64,000 nucleotides of DNA from Leptoclinus maculatus (GCA_032191485.1 JAVDOI010000136.1:262001-326000), one strand, 5' to 3'; shown: positions 9,314-20,413, numbered from the stretch's first letter. Notes: generated by a model not told the origin, from the letters alone. Translations and numbers: made by a program.

Positions 9314-9395
9314 CGACGAGGATGGGATTCGAACCCACGCGTGCAGAGCACAATGGATTAGCAGTCCATCGCCTTAACCACTCGGCCACCTCGTC
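9314..9395 (-). tRNA. trnas-gcu: tRNA-Ser(GCT), unit 19 B7
   Basis: Consensus gene; first unit with the cctccgtcctccgtag long spacer. Confidence 0.97.
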
Positions 9396-9546
9396 CTCCG
9401 TCCTCCGTAGATCACTTTTTACAGCAATAGTCGGATCGAAGTCACCTTCCTAACTGTCAACATCGGCCTGGAAAGTGTAGAAAAGCGTTATGTAGAGGGG
9501 AGGAGGAGACGAGCTACGCCGATTCTACCCACATGCTTTATTCAGA

Positions 9547-9619
9547 GGGGAATTAGCTCAAATGGTAGAGCGCTTGCTTAGCATGAGAGAGGTAGTGGGA
9601 TCGTTGCCCACATTCTCCA
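9547..9619 (+). tRNA. trnaa-agc: tRNA-Ala(AGC), unit 19, C40A and A58T
   Basis: C40A breaks the G30-C40 pair. A58T removes the invariant T-loop A58, also part of the B box. Probably non-functional. Confidence 0.65.
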
Positions 9620-9880
9620 GAAGAATTTGGTTTCTTCTTTGCTTGTGATTAGTGGAGAAAAAAAGACTCAATTTAAGAACTCAATGGGAAGTATAGCAGA
9701 CTGCACTTGAGTGTTTGTCGCACCACAACTTGTTCATTGCGATCACTGTTGTTTACCAATGTGTGCAATTCAGGTACTATAAGGCTTGCTTCACTCATGG
9801 TCACATCTGAGCCAATTGTTCCAAGGACAATGGAGCGTCTTATACCACGTAGGTATGGTAGACTAAAGCGAAGTGGACTG

Positions 9881-9962
9881 CGACGAGGATGGGATTCGAA
9901 CCCACGCGTGCAGAGCACAATGGATTAGCAGTCCATCGCCTTAACCACTCGGCCACCTCGTC
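9881..9962 (-). tRNA. trnas-gcu: tRNA-Ser(GCT), unit 20 A
   Basis: Consensus copy. Confidence 0.97.
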
Positions 9963-10106
9963 CTCCGTAGAACACCTTTTACAGCAATAGTCGGATCGAA
10001 GTCACCTTCCAAACTGTCAACATCGGCCTGGAAAGTGTAGAAAAGCGTTATGTAGAGGGGAGGAGGAGACGAGCTACGCCGATTCTACCCACATGCTTTA
10101 TTCAGA

Positions 10107-10179
10107 GGGGAATTAGCTCAAATGGTAGAGCGCTTGCTTAGCATGCGAGAGGTAGTGGGATCGATGCCCACATTCTCCA
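10107..10179 (+). tRNA. trnaa-agc: tRNA-Ala(AGC), unit 20
   Basis: Consensus copy. Confidence 0.97.
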
Positions 10180-10346
10180 GAAGAATTTGGTTTCTTCTTT
10201 GCTTGTGATTAGTGGAGAAAAAAAGACTCAATTTAAGAACTCAATGGGAAGTATAGCAGACTGCACTTGAGTGTTTGTCGCAGCACAACTTGTTCATTGC
10301 GATCACTGTTGTTTACCAAAAGGGCAGACTAAAGGGAAGTGGACTG

Positions 10347-10427
10347 CGACGAGGATGGGATTCGAACCCACGCGTGTAGAGCACAATGGATTAGCAGTCC
10401 ATCGCCTTAACCACTCGGCCCCTCGTC
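10347..10427 (-). tRNA. trnas-gcu: tRNA-Ser(GCT), unit 21 B7, U8 deleted
   Basis: 81 bases. U8 is missing, and a G-to-A change breaks the loop-closing pair of the variable arm. Confidence 0.68.
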
Positions 10428-10578
10428 CTCCATCCTCCGTAGATCACTTTTAAGAGCAATAGTCGGATCGAAGTCACCTTCCTAACTGTCAACATCGGCC
10501 TGGAAAGTGTAGAAAAGCGTTATGTAGAGGGGAGGAGGAGACGAGCTACGCCGATTCTACCCACATGCTTTATTCAGA

Positions 10579-10651
10579 GGGGAATTAGCTCAAATGGTAG
10601 AGCGCTTGCTTAGCATGCGAGAGGTAGTGGGATCGATGCCCACATTCTCCA
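10579..10651 (+). tRNA. trnaa-agc: tRNA-Ala(AGC), unit 21
   Basis: Consensus gene; downstream tract reads tttcg instead of tttgg. Confidence 0.97.
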
Positions 10652-10912
10652 GAAGAATTTCGTTTCTTCTTTGCTTGTGATTAGTGGAGAAAAAAAGACT
10701 CAATTTAAGAACTCAATGGGAAGTATAGCAGACTGCACTTGAGTGTTTGTCGCACCACAACTTGTTCATTGCGATCACTGTTGTTTACCAATGTGTGCAA
10801 TTCAGGTACTATAAGGCTTGCTTCACTCATGGTCACATCTGAGCCAATTGTTCCAAGGACAATGGAGCGTCTTATACCACGTAGGTATGGTAGACTAAAG
10901 CGAAGTGGACTG

Positions 10913-10994
10913 CGACGAGGATGGGATTCGAACCCACGCGTGCAGAGCACAATGGATTAGCAGTCCATCGCCTTAACCACTCGGCCACCTCGTC
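10913..10994 (-). tRNA. trnas-gcu: tRNA-Ser(GCT), unit 22 A
   Basis: Consensus copy. Confidence 0.97.
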
Positions 10995-11138
10995 CTCCGT
11001 AGAACATTTTTTACAGCAATAGTCGGATCAAAGTCACCTTTCAAACTGTCAACATCGGCCTGGAAAGTGTAGAAAAGCGTTATGTAGAGGGGAGGAGGAG
11101 ACGAGCTACGCCGATTCTACCCACATGCTTTATTCAGA

Positions 11139-11211
11139 GGGGAATTAGCTCAAATGGTAGAGCGCTTGCTTAGCATGCGAGAGGTAGTGGGATCGATGCC
11201 CACATTCTCCA
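11139..11211 (+). tRNA. trnaa-agc: tRNA-Ala(AGC), unit 22
   Basis: Consensus copy. Confidence 0.97.
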
Positions 11212-11378
11212 GAAGAGTTTGGTTTCTTCTTTGCTTGTGATTATTGGAGAAAAAAAGACTCAATTTAAGAGCACAATGGGAAGTCTTGCAGACTGCACTT
11301 GAGTGTTTGTCGCACGACAACTTGTTCATTGCGATCACTGTTGTTTACCAAAAGGGCAGACTAAAGGGAAGTGGACTG

Positions 11379-11459
11379 CGACGAGGATGGGATTCGAACC
11401 CACGCGTGCAGAGCACAATGGATTAGCAGTCCATCGCCTTAACCACTCGGCCCCTCGTC
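11379..11459 (-). tRNA. trnas-gcu: tRNA-Ser(GCT), unit 23 B7, U8 deleted
   Basis: 81 bases; the last of the U8-deleted copies from the left. Confidence 0.75.
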
Positions 11460-11610
11460 CTCCATCCTCCGTAGATCACTTTTAAGAGCAATAGTCGCAT
11501 CGAAGTCACCTTCCTAACTGTCAACATCGGCCTGGAAAGTGTAGAAAAGCGTTATGTAGAGGGGAGGAGGAGACGAGCTACGCCGATTCTACCCACATGC
11601 TTTATTCAGA

Positions 11611-11683
11611 GGGGAATTAGCTCAAATGGTAGAGCGCTTGCTTAGCATGCGAGAGGTAGTGGGATCGATGCCCACATTCTCCA
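11611..11683 (+). tRNA. trnaa-agc: tRNA-Ala(AGC), unit 23
   Basis: Consensus copy. Confidence 0.97.
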
Positions 11684-11944
11684 GAAGAATTTGGTTTCTT
11701 CTTTGCTTGTGATTAGTGGAGAAAAAAAGACTCAATTTAAGAACTCAATGGGAAGTATAGCAGACTGCACTTGAGTGTTTGTCGCACCACAACTTGTTCA
11801 TTGCGATCACTGTTGTTTACCAATGTGTGCAATTCAGGTACTATAAGGCTTGCTTCACTCATGGTCACATCTGAGCCAATTGTTCCAAGGACAATGGAGC
11901 GTCTTATACCACGTAGGTATGGTAGACTAAAGCGAAGTGGACTG

Positions 11945-12026
11945 CGACGAGGATGGGATTCGAACCCACGCGTGCAGAGCACAATGGATTAGCAGTCCAT
12001 CGCCTTAACCACTCGGCCACCTCGTC
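11945..12026 (-). tRNA. trnas-gcu: tRNA-Ser(GCT), unit 24 A
   Basis: Consensus copy. Confidence 0.97.
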
Positions 12027-12170
12027 CTCCGTATAACACTTTTTACAGCAATAGTCGGATCGAAGTCACCTTCCAAACTGTCAACATCGGCCTGGAAAGT
12101 GTAGAAAAGCGTTATGTAGAGGGGAGGAGGAGACGAGCTACGCCGATTCTACCCACATGCTTTATTCAGA

Positions 12171-12243
12171 GGGGAATTAGCTCAAATGGTAGAGCGCTTG
12201 CTTAGCATGCGAGAGGTAGTGGGATCGATGCCCACATTCTCCA
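12171..12243 (+). tRNA. trnaa-agc: tRNA-Ala(AGC), unit 24
   Basis: Consensus copy. Confidence 0.97.
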
Positions 12244-12410
12244 GAAGAGTTTGGTTTCTTCTTTGCTTGTGATTATTGGAGAAAAAAAGACTCAATTTAA
12301 GAGCACAATGGGAAGTCTTGCAGACTGCACTTGAGTGTTTGTCGCACGACAACTTGTTCATTGCGATCACTGTTGTTTACCAAAAGGGCAGACTAAAGGG
12401 AAGTGGACTG

Positions 12411-12492
12411 CGACGAGGATGGGATTCGAACCCACGCGTGCAGAGCACAATGGATTAGCAGTCCATCGCCTTAACCACTCGGCCACCTCGTC
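12411..12492 (-). tRNA. trnas-gcu: tRNA-Ser(GCT), unit 25 B
   Basis: Consensus copy. Confidence 0.97.
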
Positions 12493-12636
12493 CTCCGTAG
12501 AACACTTTTTACAGCAATAGTCGGATCGAAGTCACCTTCCAAACTGTCAACATCGGCCTGGAAAGTGTAGAAAAGCGTTATGTAGAGGGGAGGAGGAGAC
12601 GAGCTACGCCGATTCTACCCACATGCTTTATTCAGA

Positions 12637-12709
12637 GGGGAATTAGCTCAAATGGTAGAGCGCTTGCTTAGCATGCGAGAGGTAGTGGGATCGATGCCCA
12701 CATTCTCCA
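12637..12709 (+). tRNA. trnaa-agc: tRNA-Ala(AGC), unit 25
   Basis: Consensus copy. Confidence 0.97.
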
Positions 12710-12970
12710 GAAGAATTTGGTTTCTTCTTTGCTTGTGATTAGTGGAGAAAAAAAGACTCAATTTAAGAACTCAATGGGAAGTATAGCAGACTGCACTTGA
12801 GTGTTTGTCGCACCACAACTTGTTCATTGCGATCACTGTTGTTTACCAATGTGTGCAATTCAGGTACTATAAGGCTTGCTTCACTCATGGTCACATCTGA
12901 GCCAATTGTTCCAAGGACAATGGAGCGTCTTATACCACGTAGGTATGGTAGACTAAAGCGAAGTGGACTG

Positions 12971-13052
12971 CGACGAGGATGGGATTCGAACCCACGCGTG
13001 CAGAGCACAATGGATTAGCAGTCCATCGCCTTAACCACTCGGCCACCTCGTC
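12971..13052 (-). tRNA. trnas-gcu: tRNA-Ser(GCT), unit 26 A
   Basis: Consensus copy. Confidence 0.97.
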
Positions 13053-13196
13053 CTCCGTAGAACACTTTTTACAGCAATAGTCGGATCGAAGTCACCTTCC
13101 AAACTGTCAACATCGGCCTGGAAAGTGTAGAAAAGCGTTATGGAGAGGGGAGGAGGAGACGAGCTACGCCGATTCTACCCACATGCTTTATTCAGA

Positions 13197-13269
13197 GGGG
13201 AATTAGCTCAAATGGTAGAGCGCTTGCTTAGCATGCGAGAGGTAGTGAGATCGATGCCCACATTCTCCA
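13197..13269 (+). tRNA. trnaa-agc: tRNA-Ala(AGC), unit 26, G52A
   Basis: G52A gives an A52-C62 mismatch in the T stem and alters the first B-box base. Confidence 0.8.
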
Positions 13270-13436
13270 GAAGAGTTTGGTTTCTTCTTTGCTTGTGATT
13301 AGTGGAGAAAAAAAGCCTCAATTTAAGAGCACAATGGGAAGTCTTGCAGACTGCACTTGAGTGTTTGTCGCACGACAACTTGTTCATTGCGATCACTGTT
13401 GTTTACCAAAAGGGCAGACTAAAGGGAAGTGGACTG

Positions 13437-13518
13437 CGACGAGGATGGGATTCGAACCCACGCGTGCAGAGCACAATGGATTAGCAGTCCATCGCCTTAA
13501 CCACTCGGCCACCTCGTC
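13437..13518 (-). tRNA. trnas-gcu: tRNA-Ser(GCT), unit 27 B
   Basis: Consensus copy. Confidence 0.97.
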
Positions 13519-13662
13519 CTCCGTAGATCACTTTTTACAGCAATAGTCGGATCGAAGTCACCTTCCTAACTGTCAACATCGGCCTGGAAAGTGTAGAAAA
13601 GCGTTATGTAGAGGGGAGGAGGAGACGAGCTACGCCGATTCTACCCACATGCTTTATTCAGA

Positions 13663-13735
13663 GGGGAATTAGCTCAAATGGTAGAGCGCTTGCTTAGCAT
13701 GCGAGAGGTAGTGGGATCGTTGCCCACATTCTCCA
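13663..13735 (+). tRNA. trnaa-agc: tRNA-Ala(AGC), unit 27, A58T
   Basis: Loss of invariant A58, the same change as in unit 19, without C40A. Confidence 0.75.
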
Positions 13736-13996
13736 GAAGAATTTGGTTTCTTCTTTGCTTGTGATTAGTGGAGAAAAAAAGACTCAATTTAAGAACTCAA
13801 TGGGAAGTATAGCAGACTGCACTTGAGTGTTTGTCGCACCACAACTTGTTCATTGCGATCACTGTTGTTTACCAATGTGTGCAATTCAGGTACTATAAGG
13901 CTTGCTTCACTCATGGTCACATCTGAGCCAATTGTTCCAAGGACAATGGAGCGTCTTATACCACGTAGGTATGGTAGACTAAAGCGAAGTGGACTG

Positions 13997-14078
13997 CGAC
14001 GAGGATGGGATTCGAACCCACGCGTGCAGAGCACAATGGATTAGCAGTCCATCGCCTTAACCACTCGGCCACCTCGTC
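13997..14078 (-). tRNA. trnas-gcu: tRNA-Ser(GCT), unit 28 A
   Basis: Consensus copy. Confidence 0.97.
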
Positions 14079-14222
14079 CTCCGTAGAACACCTTTTACAG
14101 CAATAGTCGGATCGAAGTCACCTTCCAAACTGTCAACATCGGCCTGGAAAGTGTAGAAAAGCGTTATGTAGAGGGGAGGAGGAGACGAGCTACGCCGATT
14201 CTACCCACATGCTTTATTCAGA

Positions 14223-14295
14223 GGGGAATTAGCTCAAATGGTAGAGCGCTTGCTTAGCATGCGAGAGGTAGTGGGATCGATGCCCACATTCTCCA
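14223..14295 (+). tRNA. trnaa-agc: tRNA-Ala(AGC), unit 28
   Basis: Consensus copy. Confidence 0.97.
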
Positions 14296-14462
14296 GAAGA
14301 ATTTGGTTTCTTCTTTGCTTGTGATTAGTGGAGAAAAAAAGACTCAATTTAAGAACTCAATGGGAAGTATAGCAGACTGCACTTGAGTGTTTGTCGCAGC
14401 ACAACTTGTTCATTGCGATCACTGTTGTTTACCAAAAGGGCAGACTAAAGGGAAGTGGACTG

Positions 14463-14544
14463 CGACGAGGATGGGATTCGAACCCACGCGTGCAGAGCAC
14501 AATGGATTAGCAGTCCATCGCCTTAACCACTCGGCCACCTCGTC
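14463..14544 (-). tRNA. trnas-gcu: tRNA-Ser(GCT), unit 29 B7
   Basis: Consensus copy. Confidence 0.97.
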
Positions 14545-14695
14545 CTCCGTCCTCCGTAGATCACTTTTTACAGCAATAGTCGGATCGAAGTCACCTTCCA
14601 AACTGTCAACATCGGCCTGGAAAGTGTAGAAAAGCGTTATGTAGAGGGGAGGAGGAGACGAGCTACGCCGATTCTACCCACATGCTTTATTCAGA

Positions 14696-14768
14696 GGGGA
14701 ATTAGCTCAAATGGTAGAGAGCTTGCTTAGCATGCGAGAGGTAGTGGGATTGATGCCCACATTCTCCA
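14696..14768 (+). tRNA. trnaa-agc: tRNA-Ala(AGC), unit 29, C25A and C56T
   Basis: C25A breaks G10-C25. C56T removes the G19-C56 tertiary pair and hits the B-box core. Probably non-functional. Confidence 0.65.
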
Positions 14769-15029
14769 GAAGAATTTGGTTTCTTCTTTGCTTGTGATTA
14801 GTGGAGAAAAAAAGACTCAATTTAAGAACTCAATGGGAAGTATAGCAGACTGCACTTGAGTGTTTGTCGCACCACAACTTGTTCATTGCGATCACTGTTG
14901 TTTACCAATGTGTGCAATTCAGGTACTATAAGGCTTGCTTCACTCATGGTCACATCTGAGCCAATTGTTCCAAGGACAATGGAGCGTCTTATACCACGTA
15001 GGTATGGTAGACTAAAGCAAAGTGGACTG

Positions 15030-15111
15030 CGACGAGGATGGGATTCGAACCCACGCGTGCAGAGCACAATGGATTAGCAGTCCATCGCCTTAACCACTCG
15101 GCCACCTCGTC
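15030..15111 (-). tRNA. trnas-gcu: tRNA-Ser(GCT), unit 30 A
   Basis: Consensus copy. Confidence 0.97.
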
Positions 15112-15255
15112 CTCCTTAGAACACCTTTTACAGCAATAGTCGGATCGAAGTCACCTTCCAAACTGTCAACATCGGCCTGGAAAGTGTAGAAAAGCGTTAT
15201 GTAGAGGGGAGGAGGAGACGAGCTACGCCGATTCTACCCACATGCTTTATTCAGA

Positions 15256-15328
15256 GGGGAATTAGCTCAAATGGTAGAGCGCTTGCTTAGCATGCGAGAG
15301 GTAGTGGGATCGATGCCCACATTCTCCA
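15256..15328 (+). tRNA. trnaa-agc: tRNA-Ala(AGC), unit 30
   Basis: Consensus copy. Confidence 0.97.
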
Positions 15329-15495
15329 GAAGAATTTGGTTTCTTCTTTGCTTGTGATTAGTGGAGAAAAAAAGACTCAATTTAAGAACTCAATGGGAAG
15401 TATAGCAGACTGCACTTGAGTGTTTGTCGCAGCACAACTTGTTCATTGCGATCACTGTTGTTTACCAAAAGGGCAGACTAAAGGGAAGTGGACTG

Positions 15496-15577
15496 CGACG
15501 AGGATGGGATTCGAACCCACGCGTGCAGAGCACAATGGATTAGCAGTCCATCGCCTTAACCACTCGGCCACCTCGTC
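15496..15577 (-). tRNA. trnas-gcu: tRNA-Ser(GCT), unit 31 B7
   Basis: Consensus gene; rare gtcctcagtag spacer shared with units 89 and 94. Confidence 0.97.
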
Positions 15578-15728
15578 CTCCGTCCTCAGTAGATCACTTT
15601 TTACAGCAATAGTCGGATCGAAGTCACCTTCCAAACTGTCAACATCGGCCTGGAAAGTGTAGAAAAGCGTTATGTAGAGGGGAGGAGGAGACGAGCTACG
15701 CCGATTCTACCCACATGCTTTATTCAGA

Positions 15729-15801
15729 GGGGAATTAGCTCAAATGGTAGAGCGCTTGCTTAGCATGCGAGAGGTAGTGGGATTGATGCCCACATTCTCC
15801 A
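15729..15801 (+). tRNA. trnaa-agc: tRNA-Ala(AGC), unit 31, C56T
   Basis: C56T in the T loop and B box; same allele as unit 89, 30 kb away. Confidence 0.75.
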
Positions 15802-16062
15802 GAAGAATTTGGTTTCTTCTTTGCTTGTGATTAGTGGAGAAAAAAAGACTCAATTTAAGAACTCAATGGGAAGTATAGCAGACTGCACTTGAGTGTTTGT
15901 CGCACCACAACTTGTTCATTGCGATCACTGTTGTTTACCAATGTGTGCAATTCAGGTACTATAAGGCTTGCTTCACTCATGGTCACATCTGAGCCAATTG
16001 TTCCAAGGACAATGGAGCGTCTTATACCACGTAGGTATGGTAGACTAAAGCAAAGTGGACTG

Positions 16063-16144
16063 CGACGAGGATGGGATTCGAACCCACGCGTGCAGAGCAC
16101 AATGGATTAGCAGTCCATCGCCTTAACCACTCGGCCACCTCGTC
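16063..16144 (-). tRNA. trnas-gcu: tRNA-Ser(GCT), unit 32 A
   Basis: Consensus copy. Confidence 0.97.
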
Positions 16145-16288
16145 CTCCGTAGAACACTTTTTACAGCAATAGTCGGATCGAAGTCACCTTCCAAACTGTC
16201 AACATCGGCCTGGAAAGTGTAGAAAAGCGTTATGTAGAGGGGAGGAGGAGACGAGCTACGCCGATTCTACCCACATGCTTTATTCAGA

Positions 16289-16361
16289 GGGGAATTAGCT
16301 CAAATGGTAGAGCGCTTGCTTAGCATGCGAGAGGTAGTGGGATCGATGCCCACATTCTCCA
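16289..16361 (+). tRNA. trnaa-agc: tRNA-Ala(AGC), unit 32
   Basis: Consensus copy. Confidence 0.97.
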
Positions 16362-16528
16362 GAAGAGTTTGGTTTCTTCTTTGCTTGTGATTAGTGGAGA
16401 AAAAAAGACTCAATTTAAGAGCACAATGGGAAGTCTTGCAGACTGCACTTGAGTGTTTGTCGCACGACAACTTGTTCATTGCGATCACTGTTGTTTACCA
16501 AAAGGGCAGACTAAAGGGAAGTGGACTG

Positions 16529-16610
16529 CGACGAGGATGGGATTCGAACCCACGCGTGCAGAGCACAAGGGATTAGCAGTCCATCGCCTTAACCACTCGG
16601 CCACCTCGTT
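16529..16610 (-). tRNA. trnas-gcu: tRNA-Ser(GCT), unit 33 B7, G1A and A42C
   Basis: A42C gives a U28-C42 mismatch in the anticodon stem. G1A gives A1-C72 at the end of the acceptor. Confidence 0.7.
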
Positions 16611-16761
16611 CTCCGTCCTCCGTAGATCACTTTTTACAGCAATAGTCGGATCGAAGTCACCTTCCAAACTGTCAACATCGGCCTGGAAAGTGTAGAAAAG
16701 CGTTATGTAGAGGGGAGGAGGAGACGAGCTACGCCGATTCTACCCACATGCTTTATTCAGA

Positions 16762-16834
16762 GGGGAATTAGCTCAAATGGTAGAGCGCTTGCTTAGCATG
16801 CGAGAGGTAGTGGGATCGATGCCCACATTCTCCA
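16762..16834 (+). tRNA. trnaa-agc: tRNA-Ala(AGC), unit 33
   Basis: Consensus copy. Confidence 0.97.
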
Positions 16835-17001
16835 GAAGAATTTGGTTTCTTCTTTGCTTGTGATTAGTGGAGAAAAAAAGACTCAATTTAAGAGCACAAT
16901 GGGAAGTCTTGCAGACTGCACTTGAGTGTTTGTCGCACGACAACTTGTTCATTGCGATCACTGTTGTTTACCAAAAGGGCAGACTTAAGGGAAGTGGACT
17001 G

Positions 17002-17083
17002 CGACGAGGATGGGATTCGAACCCACGCGTGCAGAGCACAATGGATTAGCAGTCCATCGCCTTAACCACTCGGCCACCTCGTC
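17002..17083 (-). tRNA. trnas-gcu: tRNA-Ser(GCT), unit 34 B7
   Basis: Consensus copy. Confidence 0.97.
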
Positions 17084-17234
17084 CTCCGTCCTCCGTAGAT
17101 CATTTTTTACAGCAATAGTCGGATCGAAGTCACCTTCCAAACTGTCAACATCGGCCTGGAAAGTGTAGAAAAGCGTTATGTAGAGGGGAGGAGGAGACGA
17201 GCTACGCCGATTCTACCCACATGCTTTATTCAGA

Positions 17235-17307
17235 GGGGAATTAGCTCAAATGGTAGAGCGCTTGCTTAGCATGCGAGAGGTAGTGGGATCGATGCCCACA
17301 TTCTCCA
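17235..17307 (+). tRNA. trnaa-agc: tRNA-Ala(AGC), unit 34
   Basis: Consensus copy. Confidence 0.97.
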
Positions 17308-17568
17308 GAAGAATTTGGTTTCTTCTTTGCTTGTGATTAGTGGAGAAAAAAAGACTCAATTTAAGAACTCAATGGGAAGTATAGCAGACTGCACTTGAGT
17401 GTTTGTCGCACCACAACTTGTTCATTGCGATCACTGTTGTTTACCAATGTGTGCAATTCAGGTACTATAAGGCTTGCTTCGCTCATGGTCACATCTGAGC
17501 CAATTGTTCCAAGGACAATGGAGCGTCTTATACCACGTAGGTATGGTAGACTAAAGCGAAGTGGACTG

Positions 17569-17650
17569 CGATGAGGATGGGATTCGAACCCACGCGTGCA
17601 GAGCACAATGGATTAGCAGTCCATCGCCTTAACCACTCGGCCACCTCGTC
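17569..17650 (-). tRNA. trnas-gcu: tRNA-Ser(GCT), unit 35 A7, G70A
   Basis: G70A gives a C3-A70 mismatch in the acceptor. The spacer is the catcctcc/ttttaagagc kind, here with U8 intact. Confidence 0.8.
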
Positions 17651-17801
17651 CTCCATCCTCCGTAGATCACTTTTAAGAGCAATAGTCGGATCGAAGTCAC
17701 CTTCCTAACTGTCAACATCGGCCTGGAAAGTGTAGAAAAGCGTTATGTAGAGGGGAGGAGGAGACGAGCTACGCCGATTCTACCCACATGCTTTATTCAG
17801 A

Positions 17802-17874
17802 GGGGAATTAGCTCAAATGGTAGAGCGCTTGCTTAGCATGCGAGAGGTAGTGGGATCGATGCCCACATTCTCCA
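17802..17874 (+). tRNA. trnaa-agc: tRNA-Ala(AGC), unit 35
   Basis: Consensus copy. Confidence 0.97.
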
Positions 17875-18041
17875 GAAGAATTTGGTTTCTTCTTTGCTTG
17901 TGATTAGTGGAGAAAAAAAGACTCAATTTAAGAGCACAATGGGAAGTCTTGCAGACTGCACTTGAGTGTTTGTCGCACGACAACATGTTCATTGCGATCA
18001 CTGTTGTTTACCAAAAGGGCAGACTAAAGGGAAGTGGACTG

Positions 18042-18123
18042 CGACGAGGATGGGATTCGAACCCACGCGTGCAGAGCACAATGGATTAGCAGTCCATCGC
18101 CTTAACCACTCGGCCACCTCGTC
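18042..18123 (-). tRNA. trnas-gcu: tRNA-Ser(GCT), unit 36 B7
   Basis: Consensus copy; starts a run of three 473-base B7 units. Confidence 0.97.
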
Positions 18124-18274
18124 CTCCGTCCTCCGTAGATCACTTTTTACAGCAATAGTCGGATCGAAGTCACCTTCCAAACTGTCAACATCGGCCTGGA
18201 AAGTGTAGAAAAGCGTTATGTAGAGGGGAGGAGGAGACGAGCTACGCCGATTCTACCCACATGCTTTATTCAGA

Positions 18275-18347
18275 GGGGAATTAGCTCAAATGGTAGAGCG
18301 CTTGCTTAGCATGCGAGAGGTAGTGGGATCGATGCCCACATTCTCCA
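18275..18347 (+). tRNA. trnaa-agc: tRNA-Ala(AGC), unit 36
   Basis: Consensus copy. Confidence 0.97.
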
Positions 18348-18514
18348 GAAGAGTTTGGTTTCTTCTTTGCTTGTGATTAGTGGAGAAAAAAAGACTCAAT
18401 TTAAGAGCACAATGGGAAGTCTTGCAGACTGCACTTGAGTATTTGTCGCACGACAACATGTTCATTGCGATCACTGTTGTTTACCAAAAGGGCAGACTAA
18501 AGGGAAGTGGACTG

Positions 18515-18596
18515 CGACGAGGATGGGATTCGAACCCACGCGTGCAGAGCACAATGGATTAGCAGTCCATCGCCTTAACCACTCGGCCACCTCGTC
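18515..18596 (-). tRNA. trnas-gcu: tRNA-Ser(GCT), unit 37 B7
   Basis: Consensus copy. Confidence 0.97.
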
Positions 18597-18747
18597 CTCC
18601 GTCCTCCGTAGATCACTTTTTACAGCAATAGTCGGATCGAAGTCACCTTCCAAACTGTCAACATCGGCCTGGAAAGTGTAGAAAAGCGTTATGTAGAGGG
18701 GAGGAGGAGACGAGCTACGCCGATTCTACCCACATGCTTTATTCAGA

Positions 18748-18820
18748 GGGGAATTAGCTCAAATGGTAGAGCGCTTGCTTAGCATGCGAGAGGTAGTGGG
18801 ATCGATGCCCACATTCTCCA
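18748..18820 (+). tRNA. trnaa-agc: tRNA-Ala(AGC), unit 37
   Basis: Consensus copy. Confidence 0.97.
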
Positions 18821-18987
18821 GAAGAGTTTGGTTTCTTCTTTGCTTGTGATTAGTGGAGAAAAAAAGACTCAATTTAAGAGCACAATGGGAAGTCTTGCAG
18901 ACTGCACTTGAGTATTTGTCGCACGACAACATGTTCATTGCGATCACTGTTGTTTACCAAAAGGGCAGACTAAAGGGAAGTGGACTG

Positions 18988-19069
18988 CGACGAGGATGGG
19001 ATTCGAACCCACGCGTGCAGAGCACAATGGATTAGCAGTCCATCGCCTTAACCACTCGGCCACCTCGTC
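18988..19069 (-). tRNA. trnas-gcu: tRNA-Ser(GCT), unit 38 B7
   Basis: Consensus copy. Confidence 0.97.
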
Positions 19070-19220
19070 CTCCGTCCTCCGTAGATCACTTTTTACAGCA
19101 ATAGTCGGATCGAAGTCACCTTCCAAACTGTCAACATCGGCCTGGAAAGTGTAGAAAAGCGTTATGTAGAGGGGAGGAGGAGACGAGCTACGCCGATTCT
19201 ACCCACATGCTTTATTCAGA

Positions 19221-19293
19221 GGGGAATTAGCTCAAATGGTAGAGCGCTTGCTTAGCATGCGAGAGGTAGTGGGATCGATGCCCACATTCTCCA
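19221..19293 (+). tRNA. trnaa-agc: tRNA-Ala(AGC), unit 38
   Basis: Consensus copy. Confidence 0.97.
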
Positions 19294-19554
19294 GAAGAGT
19301 TTGGTTTCTTCTTTGCTTGTGATTAGTGGAGAAAAAAAGACTCAATTTAAGAGCACAATGGGAAGTCTTGCAGACTGCACTTGAGTATTTGTCGCACCAC
19401 AACTTGTTCATTGCGATCACTGTTGTTTACCAATGTGTGCAATTCAGGTACTATAAGGCTTGCTTCGCTCATGGTCACATCTGAGCCAATTGTTCCAAGG
19501 ACAATGGAGCGTCTTATACCACGTAGGTATGGTAGACTAAAGCGAAGTGGACTG

Positions 19555-19636
19555 CGACGAGGATGGGATTCGAACCCACGCGTGCAGAGCACAATGGATT
19601 AGCAGTCCATCGCCTTAACCACTCGGCCACCTCGTC
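19555..19636 (-). tRNA. trnas-gcu: tRNA-Ser(GCT), unit 39 A
   Basis: Consensus gene; B-like flank joined to the A block, a recombinant. Confidence 0.97.
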
Positions 19637-19780
19637 CTCCGTAGAACACTTTTTACAGCAATAGTCGGATCGAAGTCACCTTCCAAACTGTCAACATCGG
19701 CCTGGAAAGTGTAGAAAAGCGTTATGTAGAGGGGAGGAGGAGACGAGCTACGCCGATTCTACCCACATGCTTTATTCAGA

Positions 19781-19853
19781 GGGGAATTAGCTCAAATGGT
19801 AGAGCGCTTGCTTAGCATGCGAGAGGTAGTGGGATCGATGCCCACATTCTCCA
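19781..19853 (+). tRNA. trnaa-agc: tRNA-Ala(AGC), unit 39
   Basis: Consensus copy. Confidence 0.97.
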
Positions 19854-20114
19854 GAAGAATTTGGTTTCTTCTTTGCTTGTGATTAGTAGAGAAAAAAAGA
19901 CTCAATTTAAGAACTCAATGGGAAGTATAGCAGACTGCACTTGAGTGTTTGTCGCACCACAACTTGTTCATTGCGATCACTGTTGTTTACCAATGTGTGC
20001 AATTCAGGTACTATAAGGCTTGCTTCACTCATGGTCACATCTGAGCCAATTGTTCCAAGGACAATGGAGCGTCTTATACCACGTAGGTATGGTAGACTAA
20101 AGCGAAGTGGACTG

Positions 20115-20196
20115 CGACGAGGATGGGATTCGAACCCACGCGTGCAGAGCACAATGGATTAGCAGTCCATCGCCTTAACCACTCGGCCACCTCGTC
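20115..20196 (-). tRNA. trnas-gcu: tRNA-Ser(GCT), unit 40 A
   Basis: Consensus copy. Confidence 0.97.
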
Positions 20197-20340
20197 CTCC
20201 GTAGAACACTTTTTACAGCAATAGTCGGATCGAAGTCACCTTCCAAACTGTCAACATCGGCCTGGAAAGTGTAGAAAAGCGTTATGTAGAGGGGAGGAGG
20301 AGACGAGCTACGCCGATTCTACCCACATGCTTTATTCAGA

Positions 20341-20413
20341 GGGGAATTAGCTCAAATGGTAGAGCGCTTGCTTAGCATGCGAGAGGTAGTGGGATCGATG
20401 CCCACATTCTCCA
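20341..20413 (+). tRNA. trnaa-agc: tRNA-Ala(AGC), unit 40
   Basis: Consensus copy. Confidence 0.97.
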
